A DNA stretch of 56,660 nt from Flavobacterium sp. ASW18X (lineage in GTDB: Bacteria; Bacteroidota; Bacteroidia; Flavobacteriales; Flavobacteriaceae). The notes under the pieces are model-generated. The model worked only from the letters and a program-made list of their open reading frames with translations. It did not search any database and was not told the DNA's origin. The position numbers and the translations under genes are program-made. Location of the stretch: the NCBI RefSeq assembly GCF_005144745.1, contig NZ_SWKK01000025.1, forward strand, positions 1-56,660, in the 5' to 3' direction. Below are positions 16,211 to 25,060 of this stretch, in pieces (the first letter of the stretch is position 1; the number at the start of each line of letters is the position of its first letter).

Positions 16211-17458
16211 ATGCAAGCAGAAATCATTACCATTGGTGATGAGATTTTAATTGGGCAAATTGTAGATACCAACGCTACGTACATGTCCAAAGCCTTGAAT
16301 AAGATTGGGGTGTCCGTCTATCAAATTACTTCTATACAAGATACCAAAGCTCATATTTTAGAAGCTTTTGAAGCGGCTAAATCCAGGGTAGATTTGGTAT
16401 TGATTACGGGAGGTCTGGGACCCACAAAGGATGATGTTACCAAATTTGCTTTATGTGAGTACTTTGATGATGTATTGGTAAAGAATGATGCGGTCCTTGA
16501 GCATATAGAGATGCTTTTTGAAAAATACGTTTCTACACCTATTTCGGATATGAATCGGCAGCAAGCGCAGGTTCCGAGCAAAGCGGAGGTGCTCCATAAT
16601 CAATGGGGTACAGCCCCTGGAATGTGGTTGCAAAAAGATGGAGTTGTTTTTGTTTCCATGCCGGGTGTACCTTATGAGATGAAGAATTTAATGGAGCATC
16701 AAGTAATACCCCGTATCGTAAAGCGTTTTGATAGACCTTATATCATCCATAGAACCATAAATACATATGGCTTAGGAGAGAGTGCTATAGCAGAAAGAAT
16801 AGAAACGTGGGAGAATAATTTACCGTCTCCTATTAAACTGGCCTATTTGCCTAGTTTAGGTAAAGTAAGATTGCGTTTAAGTGCAACAGGGAAGCAACAA
16901 GAAGTTTTAGCAGCTCAAGTAGAAGAACAAGTGCAACTATTACTGCCACAGATTAAGGATATCGTTTTTGGCGAAGAAAGTGATGAAGAAATAGAAGCAA
17001 CAATAGGTAGAGCTTTGAATAGACTAGGAAAAAAACTAGCAACAGCAGAAAGCTTTACCGGAGGTAAAATTGCCAATCAATTGTTAGCTATTCCTGGGGC
17101 ATCAGGTTATTTTAGAGGTAGTATGGTCACCTATGCAACAGATACTAAAATTAACGTTTTGGGAGTTCCTGAGAATGTTATTGAGAACTATTCCGTGGTA
17201 AGTGCAGAAGTAGCCAAGGCCATGGTAGAGCGTATAATGATTATTATGGAGGCAGATTTTGCTATTGCAACTACGGGCAATGCGGGGCCATCAAAAGGAG
17301 ACTCAGATGCAGAAGTAGGTACTGTTTTTATAGCAATTGGCAGTCCAAGTGGTGTTACTGTGCATAATTTTAATTTTGGAGACCACCGGGAACGTGTTGT
17401 AAATAGGGCGGTAGGCAAGGCATTAGAACTTTTGCAAAAAGAAATTTTAAATTTCTGA
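16211..17458 (+). CDS. cinA: CinA family protein (competence/damage-inducible; NMN deamidase-pyrophosphatase type)
   Basis: A 415-residue two-domain CinA. The N-terminal MoCF-like domain (about 1-170) carries EIITIGDEILIGQIVDTN and the VLITGGLGPTKDDVT motif. The C-terminal CinA domain (about 255-410) carries ATAESFTGGKIANQL and TGNAGPSKGDSDAEVGTVF, matching nicotinamide mononucleotide deamidase (PncC) enzymes. Family members recycle pyridine nucleotides through ADP-ribose pyrophosphatase and NMN deamidase activities. Length and architecture are standard. It lies between the exonuclease operon and the ribosomal protein genes, with its own -7 box. Confidence 0.94.
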   Translation: MQAEIITIGDEILIGQIVDTNATYMSKALNKIGVSVYQITSIQDTKAHILEAFEAAKSRVDLVLITGGLGPTKDDVTKFALCEYFDDVLVKNDAVLEHIEMLFEKYVSTPISDMNRQQAQVPSKAEVLHNQWGTAPGMWLQKDGVVFVSMPGVPYEMKNLMEHQVIPRIVKRFDRPYIIHRTINTYGLGESAIAERIETWENNLPSPIKLAYLPSLGKVRLRLSATGKQQEVLAAQVEEQVQLLLPQIKDIVFGEESDEEIEATIGRALNRLGKKLATAESFTGGKIANQLLAIPGASGYFRGSMVTYATDTKINVLGVPENVIENYSVVSAEVAKAMVERIMIIMEADFAIATTGNAGPSKGDSDAEVGTVFIAIGSPSGVTVHNFNFGDHRERVVNRAVGKALELLQKEILNF

Positions 17459-17466
17459 GTTAGAAT

Positions 17467-17497
17467 TTTGTACGTCTAAAAGAAATATCTAAATTTG
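17467..17497 (+). promoter_or_regulatory. Promoter of the rpmB-rpmG-DUF4295 operon (near-consensus)
   Basis: TTTG at 17467-17470, a 19-base spacer, and TAAATTTG (17490-17497, followed by CA) form a near-perfect Bacteroidota primary-sigma promoter, as expected for ribosomal protein genes. It gives a leader of roughly 28 bases. Confidence 0.75.
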
Positions 17498-17530
17498 CAC
17501 CCTCAATAAAATCAAGCAAAATTTAAGGAG

Positions 17531-17767
17531 ATGTCCAGAATTTGTGAAGTTACAGGAAAAAAGGTGATGTTTGGAAACAACGTGTCCTTCTCTATCAATA
17601 AAACGAAAAGAAGATTTGACGCTAATATTTTCAAAAAGAAGTTCTACATCCCTGAGGAAGACCGATGGGTTACAATGAACGTTTCTTCTAAAGGAATCAA
17701 GATAATTAACAAAAAAGGGATCTCTGCTGTCTTGAAGGACTTGAGAGCCAACGGTTTTGTTAAGTAA
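17531..17767 (+). CDS. rpmB: 50S ribosomal protein L28
   Basis: A 78-residue L28, recognised from [19 protein letters not shown] at the N-terminus and the [21 protein letters not shown] region. It is a component of the large ribosomal subunit. Length is normal for the phylum. The first gene of rpmB-rpmG-DUF4295, 13 bp before rpmG. Confidence 0.97.
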   Translation: MSRICEVTGKKVMFGNNVSFSINKTKRRFDANIFKKKFYIPEEDRWVTMNVSSKGIKIINKKGISAVLKDLRANGFVK

Positions 17768-17780
17768 AAAACAGTAAAAG

Positions 17781-17963
17781 ATGGCAAAGAAAGGGAATAG
17801 AATTCAGGTGATTTTAGAGTGTACTGAGCACAAGGAGTCTGGTATGCCAGGTACTTCTAGGTACATTACTACTAAAAATAAAAAGAATACGCCAGACAGA
17901 ATGGAGATTAAAAAATTTAATCCAATTCTTAAGCGTATGACTGTACATAAAGAAATTAAATAA
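17781..17963 (+). CDS. rpmG: 50S ribosomal protein L33
   Basis: A 60-residue L33 ([19 protein letters not shown] at the N-terminus, [19 protein letters not shown] centrally). The zinc-binding cysteine pairs of C+ L33 are absent: only Cys14 is present, so this is the zinc-independent form. Second gene of the operon, 8 bp before DUF4295. Confidence 0.96.
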   Translation: MAKKGNRIQVILECTEHKESGMPGTSRYITTKNKKNTPDRMEIKKFNPILKRMTVHKEIK

Positions 17964-17971
17964 GTTAGGCC

Positions 17972-18124
17972 ATGGCTAAGAAGACAGTAGCAACACTACA
18001 AAGTAGTTCAAAAAGATTAACTAAAGCTATCAAAATGGTTAAGTCTCCAAAGAGTGGAGCTTACACTTTTGTTGAGTCTGTTATGGCACCAGAATTGGTG
18101 AATGATTGGTTAAATAGCAAGTAG
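17972..18124 (+). CDS. DUF4295 family protein (Bacteroidota-specific, ribosome-linked)
   Basis: A 50-residue basic protein beginning MAKKTVATLQSSSKRLTKAI and ending NDWLNSK. It matches the DUF4295 family, which is found almost only in Bacteroidota, directly after rpmG and before ftsY as here. Its small size, high Lys content and constant company with L28 and L33 suggest a ribosome-associated role, not proven by sequence. It is followed by the operon terminator. Confidence 0.88.
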   Translation: MAKKTVATLQSSSKRLTKAIKMVKSPKSGAYTFVESVMAPELVNDWLNSK

Positions 18125-18149
18125 GCTATACCAAAAAAAGATTTTATAG

Positions 18150-18183
18150 ACCGTCCTCGATTATTTTCGGGGACGGTTTTTTA
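18150..18183 (+). terminator. Rho-independent terminator of the rpmB operon
   Basis: Eleven-base stem ACCGTCCTCGA (18150-18160) with TCGGGGACGGT (18167-18177, one G-U pair), six-base loop, and six T in a row. It separates the ribosomal operon from ftsY. Confidence 0.88.
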
Positions 18184-18267
18184 TTGCATTATAATGAACT
18201 TGTTGCCAAAACGGTTTGCTTTAAATATTTAGATGCAGTTCTACCTATTTAAATGAGCGTACTTTCC

Positions 18268-18275
18268 TATATTTG
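18268..18275 (+). promoter_or_regulatory. -7 promoter box of ftsY
   Basis: TATATTTG matches TAnnTTTG, 20 bp before the ftsY start codon and downstream of the preceding terminator. ftsY therefore probably has its own transcript. Confidence 0.5.
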
Positions 18276-18295
18276 ACTATCTTTTGTAAAAGCTC

Positions 18296-19252
18296 ATGAG
18301 TTTATTTAAAAATATATTTTCCAAAGACAAAAAAGAGACCCTAGATAAGGGTTTAGAAAAGAGTAAGACCAGTTTTTTTGGAAAACTAACTAAAGCCGTT
18401 GCGGGTAAATCCAAGGTAGATGATGAAGTATTGGATAACCTAGAAGAGGTTTTGGTAACTTCTGATGTAGGTGTAAATACTACTTTAAAAATCATTGATC
18501 GTATAGAAGAACGGGTTTCTAAGGACAAATATTTAGGAACGGAAGAATTAAATAGCATACTTAGAGAGGAGATTGCAGGTTTACTTTCTGAAACCCATAG
18601 CGGAGAAGATAAAGAATTTGCTATCCCTACAGACAAAAAGCCCTACGTAATAATGGTAGTGGGTGTCAATGGAGTAGGTAAAACCACAACTATTGGTAAA
18701 TTGGCTTATCAATTTAAAAAACAAGGTAAAAAGGTGGTCCTCGGTGCCGCAGATACATTTAGAGCTGCTGCTATTGACCAATTACAAGTTTGGGCAGAAC
18801 GTGTAGATGTGCCAATTATAAAACAGAAGATGGGTAGTGATCCTGCTTCTGTAGCATTTGATACTTTAAATTCTGCCGTATCAGAAGGGGCAGATGTTGT
18901 GCTTGTAGATACTGCAGGGCGCTTACATAATAAGGTGAATTTAATGAACGAGTTGTCTAAGGTTAAACGTGTAATGCAAAAAGTAGTACCAGATGCGCCG
19001 CACGAGGTACTTTTAGTATTAGATGGCTCAACGGGTCAGAATGCGTTCGAACAAGCAAAGCAGTTTACTAAAGCTACAGAAGTAAGCAGTTTGGCTGTAA
19101 CTAAGTTAGATGGTACAGCTAAAGGTGGTGTGGTAATTGGTATTTCTGACCAATTCCAAATTCCGGTAAAGTATATTGGTGTAGGTGAGGGTATAGAAGA
19201 TTTACAGGTTTTTAATAAGTTTGAGTTTGTAGATTCTTTTTTTAAAATGTAA
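18296..19252 (+). CDS. ftsY: Signal recognition particle receptor FtsY
   Basis: A 318-residue SRP-family GTPase that docks ribosome-SRP complexes at the membrane for cotranslational insertion. It has a short N-terminal region, an N domain (about 30-100), and the G domain with GVNGVGKTTTIGKLAY, AADTFRAAAIDQL, DTAGRLHNK, TKLDG and the C-terminal GVGEGIEDLQVFN. It lacks the long acidic A domain of E. coli FtsY, as is usual in Bacteroidota. The SRAP gene starts 2 bp after its stop and is probably co-transcribed. Confidence 0.96.
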   Translation: MSLFKNIFSKDKKETLDKGLEKSKTSFFGKLTKAVAGKSKVDDEVLDNLEEVLVTSDVGVNTTLKIIDRIEERVSKDKYLGTEELNSILREEIAGLLSETHSGEDKEFAIPTDKKPYVIMVVGVNGVGKTTTIGKLAYQFKKQGKKVVLGAADTFRAAAIDQLQVWAERVDVPIIKQKMGSDPASVAFDTLNSAVSEGADVVLVDTAGRLHNKVNLMNELSKVKRVMQKVVPDAPHEVLLVLDGSTGQNAFEQAKQFTKATEVSSLAVTKLDGTAKGGVVIGISDQFQIPVKYIGVGEGIEDLQVFNKFEFVDSFFKM

Positions 19253-19254
19253 TT

Positions 19255-20028
19255 ATGTGTTATGACGTTAAAGCGCAATTAAAAACGCAATTAAAGCGCG
19301 CTAAACGTCACGGAGATTCAACAGCGATTCAAGAAATTGAAGAAAAGCTTGCTCCATTAACAGATTTGCCGTTGTACCATGCATCAGGTTTTCAACATCC
19401 AAAACTATTTATATACCCTACAGAAACACCATATCTTCCTGTAATTGCTACATGGGGCTTAATACCTCATTGGGTTACTTCTATAGAACAAAAAAATCAG
19501 TTATGGAACAAAACCATAAACGCTCGTGGTGAAACACTGCTAGAAAAAGCTTCTTTTAGAGTGCCTGCGTTACGGCAAAGATGTTTGGTTTATGTTGATG
19601 GTTTTTATGAACATCATCATCTAAACAAACACGCTTATCCTTTTTACATCAGTCTTAAAAATAAACAAGCAATGTGTTTTGCTGGGGTGTATGATGTTTG
19701 GCGAAATCCAAATACTTTTGAAGAGAGCACCAGTTTTGCTATAGTTACTACAAAGGGTAACTCATTGTTACAACGGATACATAACAACCCTAAAGTTAGT
19801 GGACCAAGAATGCCATTGATTCTATCAGAAAAAAAAGCAGAAGCGTGGTTAAAAGATGAAGATGAGCGCTTAATGGAAGGTAAAATAGCCACATTGTTAG
19901 ACCCTATTCCCGAAGATGAATTGGTTTATCATTCGGTAGCTAAATTACGAGGAAAAGGCTATGTAGGTAATATTCCTACGATATCTGACGCTGTAGACTA
20001 TCCAGAACTAGCACTTGCGTTTTTGTAG
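19255..20028 (+). CDS. SOS response-associated peptidase (SRAP; YedK/HMCES type)
   Basis: A 257-residue SRAP protein, which forms a covalent DNA-protein crosslink with abasic sites in single-stranded DNA and so protects them. Catalytic residues are all present: Cys2 exposed after Met removal, Asn89 in NARGET, Glu119 in VDGFYE and His176 in HNNPKVSGPRMP. WGLIPHWV (67-74) is another family marker. The gene begins 2 bp after ftsY, an operon link without an evident functional tie. Confidence 0.93.
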   Translation: MCYDVKAQLKTQLKRAKRHGDSTAIQEIEEKLAPLTDLPLYHASGFQHPKLFIYPTETPYLPVIATWGLIPHWVTSIEQKNQLWNKTINARGETLLEKASFRVPALRQRCLVYVDGFYEHHHLNKHAYPFYISLKNKQAMCFAGVYDVWRNPNTFEESTSFAIVTTKGNSLLQRIHNNPKVSGPRMPLILSEKKAEAWLKDEDERLMEGKIATLLDPIPEDELVYHSVAKLRGKGYVGNIPTISDAVDYPELALAFL

Positions 20029-20095
20029 CTTATGGTTCATCTCTTTTTAGTGCGAATACTGTATCTTGTAAAGGACTAATTTATCCAACAAGAAA

Positions 20096-21781
20096 ATGAA
20101 ATATTCTACTTTCGGCAGTTTATTAATGACTGTAATTTTTAGCTGTTTTTTACTTTCCTGTAAACAAGATAGCAACAAAGAAAATGCGGAAAACACAATT
20201 CTTTGGGAACCTTATAATGACTCTTTAGAAGTTGCAGCTAATGCAAATCATGATAACCCACGGATGCGATATAAACTAATCCAATCTAAAGTTTTAGATA
20301 AAAATGATGTTTTTCGACCGCTTTATCAAGAAGCAAAAGCGTTTTCTAATGAGCGTTATTTGGCTTTAGAACCATATATTTTAGAACAAGATATTCCAAG
20401 TATTCAATCCTCTATAAAGCAGGGAAAGTTTACTTATGAAGAATTGGTGCTTTTTTACTTGCACCGTATTTATAAATATGAGTTAGATAACGGTACAACC
20501 CTTAATACCATAATTGCTTTGAATGCATCTGCTCTGGAGCAAGCTAGACAATTAAAATCAAATGCAGATGGCGAACACCCTATTTACGGCATGCCTATTC
20601 TGTTAAAAGATAATATTGGATTTAAAGGGTTACCGACCACTGCTGGGGCAATAGCTTTAAAAGATAATACTACAGCAGATGCTTTTATAGTAGAACGATT
20701 AAAAGAAAAAGGAGCTCTTATCTTAGGTAAGGTAAACTTAAGTGAATGGGCGTATTTCTTTTGCGATGGTTGCCCTGTTGGGTATAGTGCTGTCGGCGGA
20801 CAGACTTTAAATCCATACGGTAGAAGGTTGTTTGAAACTGGAGGTTCTAGCTCCGGTAGTGGCACTGCAATCGCCGCAGGCTATGCCGTTGCAGCTGTGG
20901 GTACAGAAACCTCTGGGTCTATTTTGTCTCCCTCTAGTCAAAATTCTGTGGTAGGGTTAAAACCAACCATTGGAGTGCTAAGTAGAACAGGAATCGTTCC
21001 TATTTCTAGTACCTTAGATACCCCAGGGCCAATGACTAGGAATGTTACAGATAATGCGATTCTTTTGGCGGCTATGCTTGGATTTGATGAAGCGGACCAA
21101 CATGCTATAAAAGATCTATTTTCTGCTGCGCAATTATTGGAAACACCCATGAGTTCCATAGCACAAATTAGAGTAGGTGCTATAACCACTTTAATGCAAC
21201 AAGATAGTATTTATAAGACAAGGGTAGAAGTCTTAAAATCAGCTGGTGCAACTATAGTACCAATTACACCTCCAGAAGTAAAACTAGATGGTTTTTTGAG
21301 TATACTGAACATTGATATGAAGCATGATTTGCCACAATATTTAGAAACTTATGCACAGCAAAAGGATTTGGTTTCTGTGACCTCTGTTGCTGACGTAGTA
21401 ACCTACAACATACAACATTCTACCTTGCGTATGCCTTATGGACAAGCCAGATTAGAGGGTATTTTAACAGATAGTACAACCATAGAAGAGTTGCAAACTA
21501 TAAAATTGAATTTGGAAAAAGAAGGTAGGCGCTTTTTTGATGAAGCTTTAGATAACCAAGATCTAGACGCTATTTTGTCTATCAACAATTATCATGCGGG
21601 CTATGCAGCAGTGGCTAAATATCCTGCTATCACTATTCCTATGGGGTATAAAACTACAGGTGAGCCCATTGGTTTAACCTTAATAGGTAAACCATTGACA
21701 GAGGTTTCCTTACTATCCATAGCCAAGAATTTTGAACAGGTAATGCAGGCTCGCAAAATACCTGAGCTATACAGTAATTAA
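20096..21781 (+). CDS. Amidase signature family lipoprotein
   Basis: A 561-residue amidase with an N-terminal lipoprotein signal (lipobox ending at Cys22 in SCFLLSCKQ), so it should sit in the cell envelope. The Ser-cisSer-Lys triad is intact: Lys171 in LLKDNIGFKG, the GGSSSGSG loop (249-256) with the cis-Ser near 252, and nucleophile Ser275 in ETSGSI. About 120 residues precede the catalytic domain. Exported relatives in Bacteroidota hydrolyse amides such as peptide amides, and the natural substrate is unknown. It converges on the class C hydrolase gene with a 4-bp overlap. Confidence 0.9.
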   Translation: MKYSTFGSLLMTVIFSCFLLSCKQDSNKENAENTILWEPYNDSLEVAANANHDNPRMRYKLIQSKVLDKNDVFRPLYQEAKAFSNERYLALEPYILEQDIPSIQSSIKQGKFTYEELVLFYLHRIYKYELDNGTTLNTIIALNASALEQARQLKSNADGEHPIYGMPILLKDNIGFKGLPTTAGAIALKDNTTADAFIVERLKEKGALILGKVNLSEWAYFFCDGCPVGYSAVGGQTLNPYGRRLFETGGSSSGSGTAIAAGYAVAAVGTETSGSILSPSSQNSVVGLKPTIGVLSRTGIVPISSTLDTPGPMTRNVTDNAILLAAMLGFDEADQHAIKDLFSAAQLLETPMSSIAQIRVGAITTLMQQDSIYKTRVEVLKSAGATIVPITPPEVKLDGFLSILNIDMKHDLPQYLETYAQQKDLVSVTSVADVVTYNIQHSTLRMPYGQARLEGILTDSTTIEELQTIKLNLEKEGRRFFDEALDNQDLDAILSINNYHAGYAAVAKYPAITIPMGYKTTGEPIGLTLIGKPLTEVSLLSIAKNFEQVMQARKIPELYSN

Positions 21782-22905
21782 TTTATTTTCATATACTCAG
21801 AAAGTAAATACCAAAGGTCAACATCAAATGTCGAAAGCGCAAAGTTTTCGGCATTTGCCGCTTCTCCTAAGCGTACTATTACTAGATTGTGACTGGGTAT
21901 AACATATATTTTTTGATCATTTTTGCCTAGCGCAGCTATTAAATCTTTAGGTGCGGTGGGTATTAATTGACCTTCATAAAGAGTATTGCTGCCGGGTAGC
22001 ATGTAGTTTTCTTTGCCATTAAGCCACCATAAATATCCATAGGCGGCATTCCATGGCTGTGAGGTTGTGGTCATTGCATTAAAATAGGATTCATTTCTTA
22101 ATAGATTTTCATCACTCCAAATACCTTTATTCATTATTAACAACCCAAAACGAGCCATGCTTCTAGCGGTACTAAAATACACGTTGTTTGCCTCTTCTGT
22201 AGATAGCCAAAAGCCGTCCATCCCAATTTTATCTTTTAATTGAGATGTAAAGAATTCATTATAGTCAGTTTCTGTGGCTTTTGTTAGTACTTCTTGTAAA
22301 AGGGTGTAAGGACCATTATGGTAAGCCCAACGATTGCCAGCCTCAGCAGTAAAAGTTAAGCAGGTAGGTGTTACGCATGTAAACTCAGTTTCATTCAAAC
22401 CTGTAGTCATGCTTAATTGATGTTTTATGGTAATTTTTAATTCTTGTTCTGGGGTCAAGGAGGTCCACCCATTACCCAAATAGTTACTGGTGGCATCGTT
22501 TAAGTTAACTAACTCTTGCGCTAACGCCTGCCCCATAGTAAAAGCAGTTAAAGTTTTGCCAGCAGAAGCCCAATACCAAGTCTTATAAGCGTCAAAGCCG
22601 TTAAAATACCATTCCTTTGCGATTCTTCCTTTTTTTAAGATGATAAAGGCTTTTGTATTTTGGTTTTCTAAATAGTTTTTTAGTTCAGTTTCTTTACTTA
22701 TATCCCAGTCTAATTCAGAAGAACTCAAGGTTTCCCATTCAGAACTATGAACAGGTGGAAAATAGATGTTCTCCATTATTTCGGTTTCATCAACTATTTC
22801 CTGTTGTGTGGTATCAGAGGTGTCTTTGTCACAAGATGTAAGCTGTAAAGCAACTAGAGAAATGAAAAGAACATTCAATTTAGTCGTAAAAGGAAGATGT
22901 TTCAT
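21778..22905 (-). CDS. Serine hydrolase lipoprotein (beta-lactamase class C/esterase family)
   Basis: A 375-residue lipoprotein (lipobox LTSC, Cys25) of the class C beta-lactamase/EstB/DD-peptidase family. The SxxK motif is S114-A-G-K117, and YHN (about 194-196) fits the YxN motif. In place of KTG there is an H-x-G-like stretch near the C-terminus. Members are mostly esterases, D-aminopeptidases or peptidoglycan enzymes, so antibiotic resistance should not be inferred. The gene shares four bases with the convergent amidase gene. Confidence 0.85.
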   Translation of the reverse strand: MKHLPFTTKLNVLFISLVALQLTSCDKDTSDTTQQEIVDETEIMENIYFPPVHSSEWETLSSSELDWDISKETELKNYLENQNTKAFIILKKGRIAKEWYFNGFDAYKTWYWASAGKTLTAFTMGQALAQELVNLNDATSNYLGNGWTSLTPEQELKITIKHQLSMTTGLNETEFTCVTPTCLTFTAEAGNRWAYHNGPYTLLQEVLTKATETDYNEFFTSQLKDKIGMDGFWLSTEEANNVYFSTARSMARFGLLIMNKGIWSDENLLRNESYFNAMTTTSQPWNAAYGYLWWLNGKENYMLPGSNTLYEGQLIPTAPKDLIAALGKNDQKIYVIPSHNLVIVRLGEAANAENFALSTFDVDLWYLLSEYMKIN

Positions 22906-22968
22906 ATTAGTTTAACGAGTAAAACAAAGAAATCTGTTGTAAAATAGACCAGTTGCCACCTTCTGTTG

Positions 22969-22976
22969 TATTTTTG
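22969..22976 (+). promoter_or_regulatory. -7 promoter box of rimO
   Basis: TATTTTTG followed by CC matches TAnnTTTG. It overlaps an in-frame upstream ATG at 22966, which argues that translation starts at the next ATG, 22996. Confidence 0.55.
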
Positions 22977-22995
22977 CCCTCCATTTATAGAAACT

Positions 22996-24303
22996 ATGCG
23001 TACGAAATCCCTAAAAAAGAACAAGATAAATGTAGTAACCTTAGGTTGTAGTAAGAATGTCTACGATTCAGAGGTTTTGATGGGGCAATTAAAAGCCAAT
23101 AACAAAGAGGTTGCCCATGAAGAAGAGGGCAACGTTGTTGTAATTAATACATGCGGGTTTATTGGTAAAGCTAAAGAAGAAAGTGTAAATACAATATTGG
23201 AGTACGTACAGAAAAAAGAAGAAGGTACCGTAGATAAAGTTTTTGTTACGGGCTGTTTAAGTGAACGGTATAAGCCAGACTTGGAGCAAGAAATACCTGA
23301 TGTAGACCAATATTTTGGCACGAGTGATTTGCCAGTGTTACTAAAAGCACTTGGGGCAGACTATAAACATGAACTTATAGGGGAAAGATTAACTACTACG
23401 CCTAAAAACTATGCCTATTTAAAAATTGCAGAAGGTTGTGATAGACCTTGCTCTTTTTGCGCTATTCCATTAATGCGGGGTAAGCATAAAAGCACACCGA
23501 TAGAAGATTTAGTGCAAGAAGCAGAAAAACTTGCGGCAAAAGGAGTTAAAGAGCTTATATTAATAGCGCAAGATTTAACGTACTATGGTCTAGATTTATA
23601 CAAAAAAAGAAATCTGGCAGAATTGTTAGAAGCCTTAGTAAAAGTAGAAGGAATTGCATGGATTCGTTTACATTATGCTTTTCCTACTGGTTTTCCTATG
23701 GATGTACTTGAGGTGATGAAGCGAGAACCGAAAGTCTGTAATTATATAGATATACCATTACAGCATATTGCAGACCCTATTCTAAAAAGTATGCGTAGAG
23801 GTACAACCAAGGCAAAGACCACTAAATTATTAGAGGATTTTAGGGCTGCCGTGCCAGAAATGGCCATACGTACTACATTAATAGTGGGTTATCCTGGTGA
23901 AACACAAGAAGATTTTGAGACTTTAAGAGAATGGGTAAAAGAAATGCGTTTTGAGCGTCTAGGGTGTTTTACCTATAGCCATGAAGAAAATACGCATGCT
24001 TATAAGTTAGAAGATAACGTGCCAGAAGAAGTGAAGCAGGAGCGTGCAAATGAAATCATGGAGATTCAATCGCAAATTTCTTGGGAGTTGAATCAAGAGA
24101 AAATTGGTAAAACCTACCGATGCATCATTGACCGTAAAGAGGGGAACTATTTTGTTGGGAGAACCGAGTTTGATTCCCCAGACGTAGACAATGAGGTTTT
24201 AATAGATGCTCGTGAGCATTATGTAAAAATCGGCGATTTTACCAATATTACTATTACAGAGGCTTCGGACTTTGACCTATACGGTATGCCTAAGAAACAA
24301 TAG
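22996..24303 (+). CDS. rimO: Ribosomal protein S12 methylthiotransferase RimO
   Basis: A 435-residue radical-SAM enzyme that methylthiolates a conserved Asp of ribosomal protein S12. The N-terminal UPF0004 domain supplies three cluster cysteines ([36 protein letters not shown]). The radical SAM motif is CDRPCSFC, followed by [10 protein letters not shown], and a TRAM domain forms the C-terminus ([13 protein letters not shown] onward). ATG 22996 is chosen because the upstream in-frame ATG lies within the promoter. The 3' end overlaps the convergent aquaporin gene by 14 bp. Confidence 0.96.
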   Translation: MRTKSLKKNKINVVTLGCSKNVYDSEVLMGQLKANNKEVAHEEEGNVVVINTCGFIGKAKEESVNTILEYVQKKEEGTVDKVFVTGCLSERYKPDLEQEIPDVDQYFGTSDLPVLLKALGADYKHELIGERLTTTPKNYAYLKIAEGCDRPCSFCAIPLMRGKHKSTPIEDLVQEAEKLAAKGVKELILIAQDLTYYGLDLYKKRNLAELLEALVKVEGIAWIRLHYAFPTGFPMDVLEVMKREPKVCNYIDIPLQHIADPILKSMRRGTTKAKTTKLLEDFRAAVPEMAIRTTLIVGYPGETQEDFETLREWVKEMRFERLGCFTYSHEENTHAYKLEDNVPEEVKQERANEIMEIQSQISWELNQEKIGKTYRCIIDRKEGNYFVGRTEFDSPDVDNEVLIDAREHYVKIGDFTNITITEASDFDLYGMPKKQ

Positions 24304-24994
24304 TTGTTTCTTTTTTGCTATATATAAAACTGTATACTAAGGCTGCTAAAACAGCGCCAAGAATTGGTGCTACCCAAAATAACCATAGTTGTTCTAAGGC
24401 CCATACTCCTTCTGCAAATACGGCCTGGCTCAAACTCCTTGCTGGGTTAACAGATGTGTTGGTAATTGGGATGCTTATTAGGTGAATTAATGTTAACGCA
24501 AGGCCGATAGCAAGGCCGGCAAATTTACCGTTAGATTTCTCGTCGGTACTACCTAAAATTACCAGTAAAAATACAAACGTAAGTACTAGCTCCGCTACAA
24601 ACGCAGATATAATATTATAACCTCCTGGTGAGTGCTCATCATAACCGTTTGCTGCAAAACCACCAACCTCAAAGCCAGGCTTTCCTGTGGCAATAAGGTA
24701 AATAATAGCAGCACCTGCAATACCTCCTATAATTTGAGCTATTATATAAGGGATTACATCTTTAGATGGCATTCTACCCGCTATCCTTAAACCAATGGTT
24801 ACGGCAGGGTTAAGATGGCAACCAGATACAGCGCCAATGGCATACGCCATAGTTAATACTGTTAAACCAAATGCAAGAGCAACCCCTGCAAAACCAATAC
24901 CCAGTTCAGGAAATGCAGCTGCAAAAATTGCACTACCACAGCCACCGAATACTAACCAAAATGTACCGATGAATTCTGCAACATATTTTTTCAT
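24290..24994 (-). CDS. aqpZ: Aquaporin Z-like water channel (MIP family)
   Basis: A 234-residue MIP-family channel with six membrane helices. Both pore motifs are intact: [14 protein letters not shown] (first NPA) and [13 protein letters not shown] (second NPA, with the selectivity-filter Arg). The length and the absence of a glycerol-facilitator-type insertion favour a water channel over GlpF. It should act in osmotic water flux in the inner membrane. It stands alone, with its 3' end overlapping the convergent rimO gene. Confidence 0.93.
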   Translation of the reverse strand: MKKYVAEFIGTFWLVFGGCGSAIFAAAFPELGIGFAGVALAFGLTVLTMAYAIGAVSGCHLNPAVTIGLRIAGRMPSKDVIPYIIAQIIGGIAGAAIIYLIATGKPGFEVGGFAANGYDEHSPGGYNIISAFVAELVLTFVFLLVILGSTDEKSNGKFAGLAIGLALTLIHLISIPITNTSVNPARSLSQAVFAEGVWALEQLWLFWVAPILGAVLAALVYSFIYSKKETTIVS

Positions 24995-25060
24995 TGTTTC
25001 TAAATTATTGATGTTTAAATCTTTAGAAACACTTGTAAGAAATAAGTCACATATAAATTA

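Noticed and set aside
21778-22905. Annotating this hydrolase as a beta-lactamase resistance gene
   Set aside because: The SxxK and YxN motifs are shared with many non-resistance esterases and peptidases, and there is no evidence of mobility or antibiotic context.
22966-22995. An N-terminal extension of RimO from ATG 22966
   Set aside because: A TATTTTTG promoter box overlaps this ATG, and the added residues lack conservation-like features.
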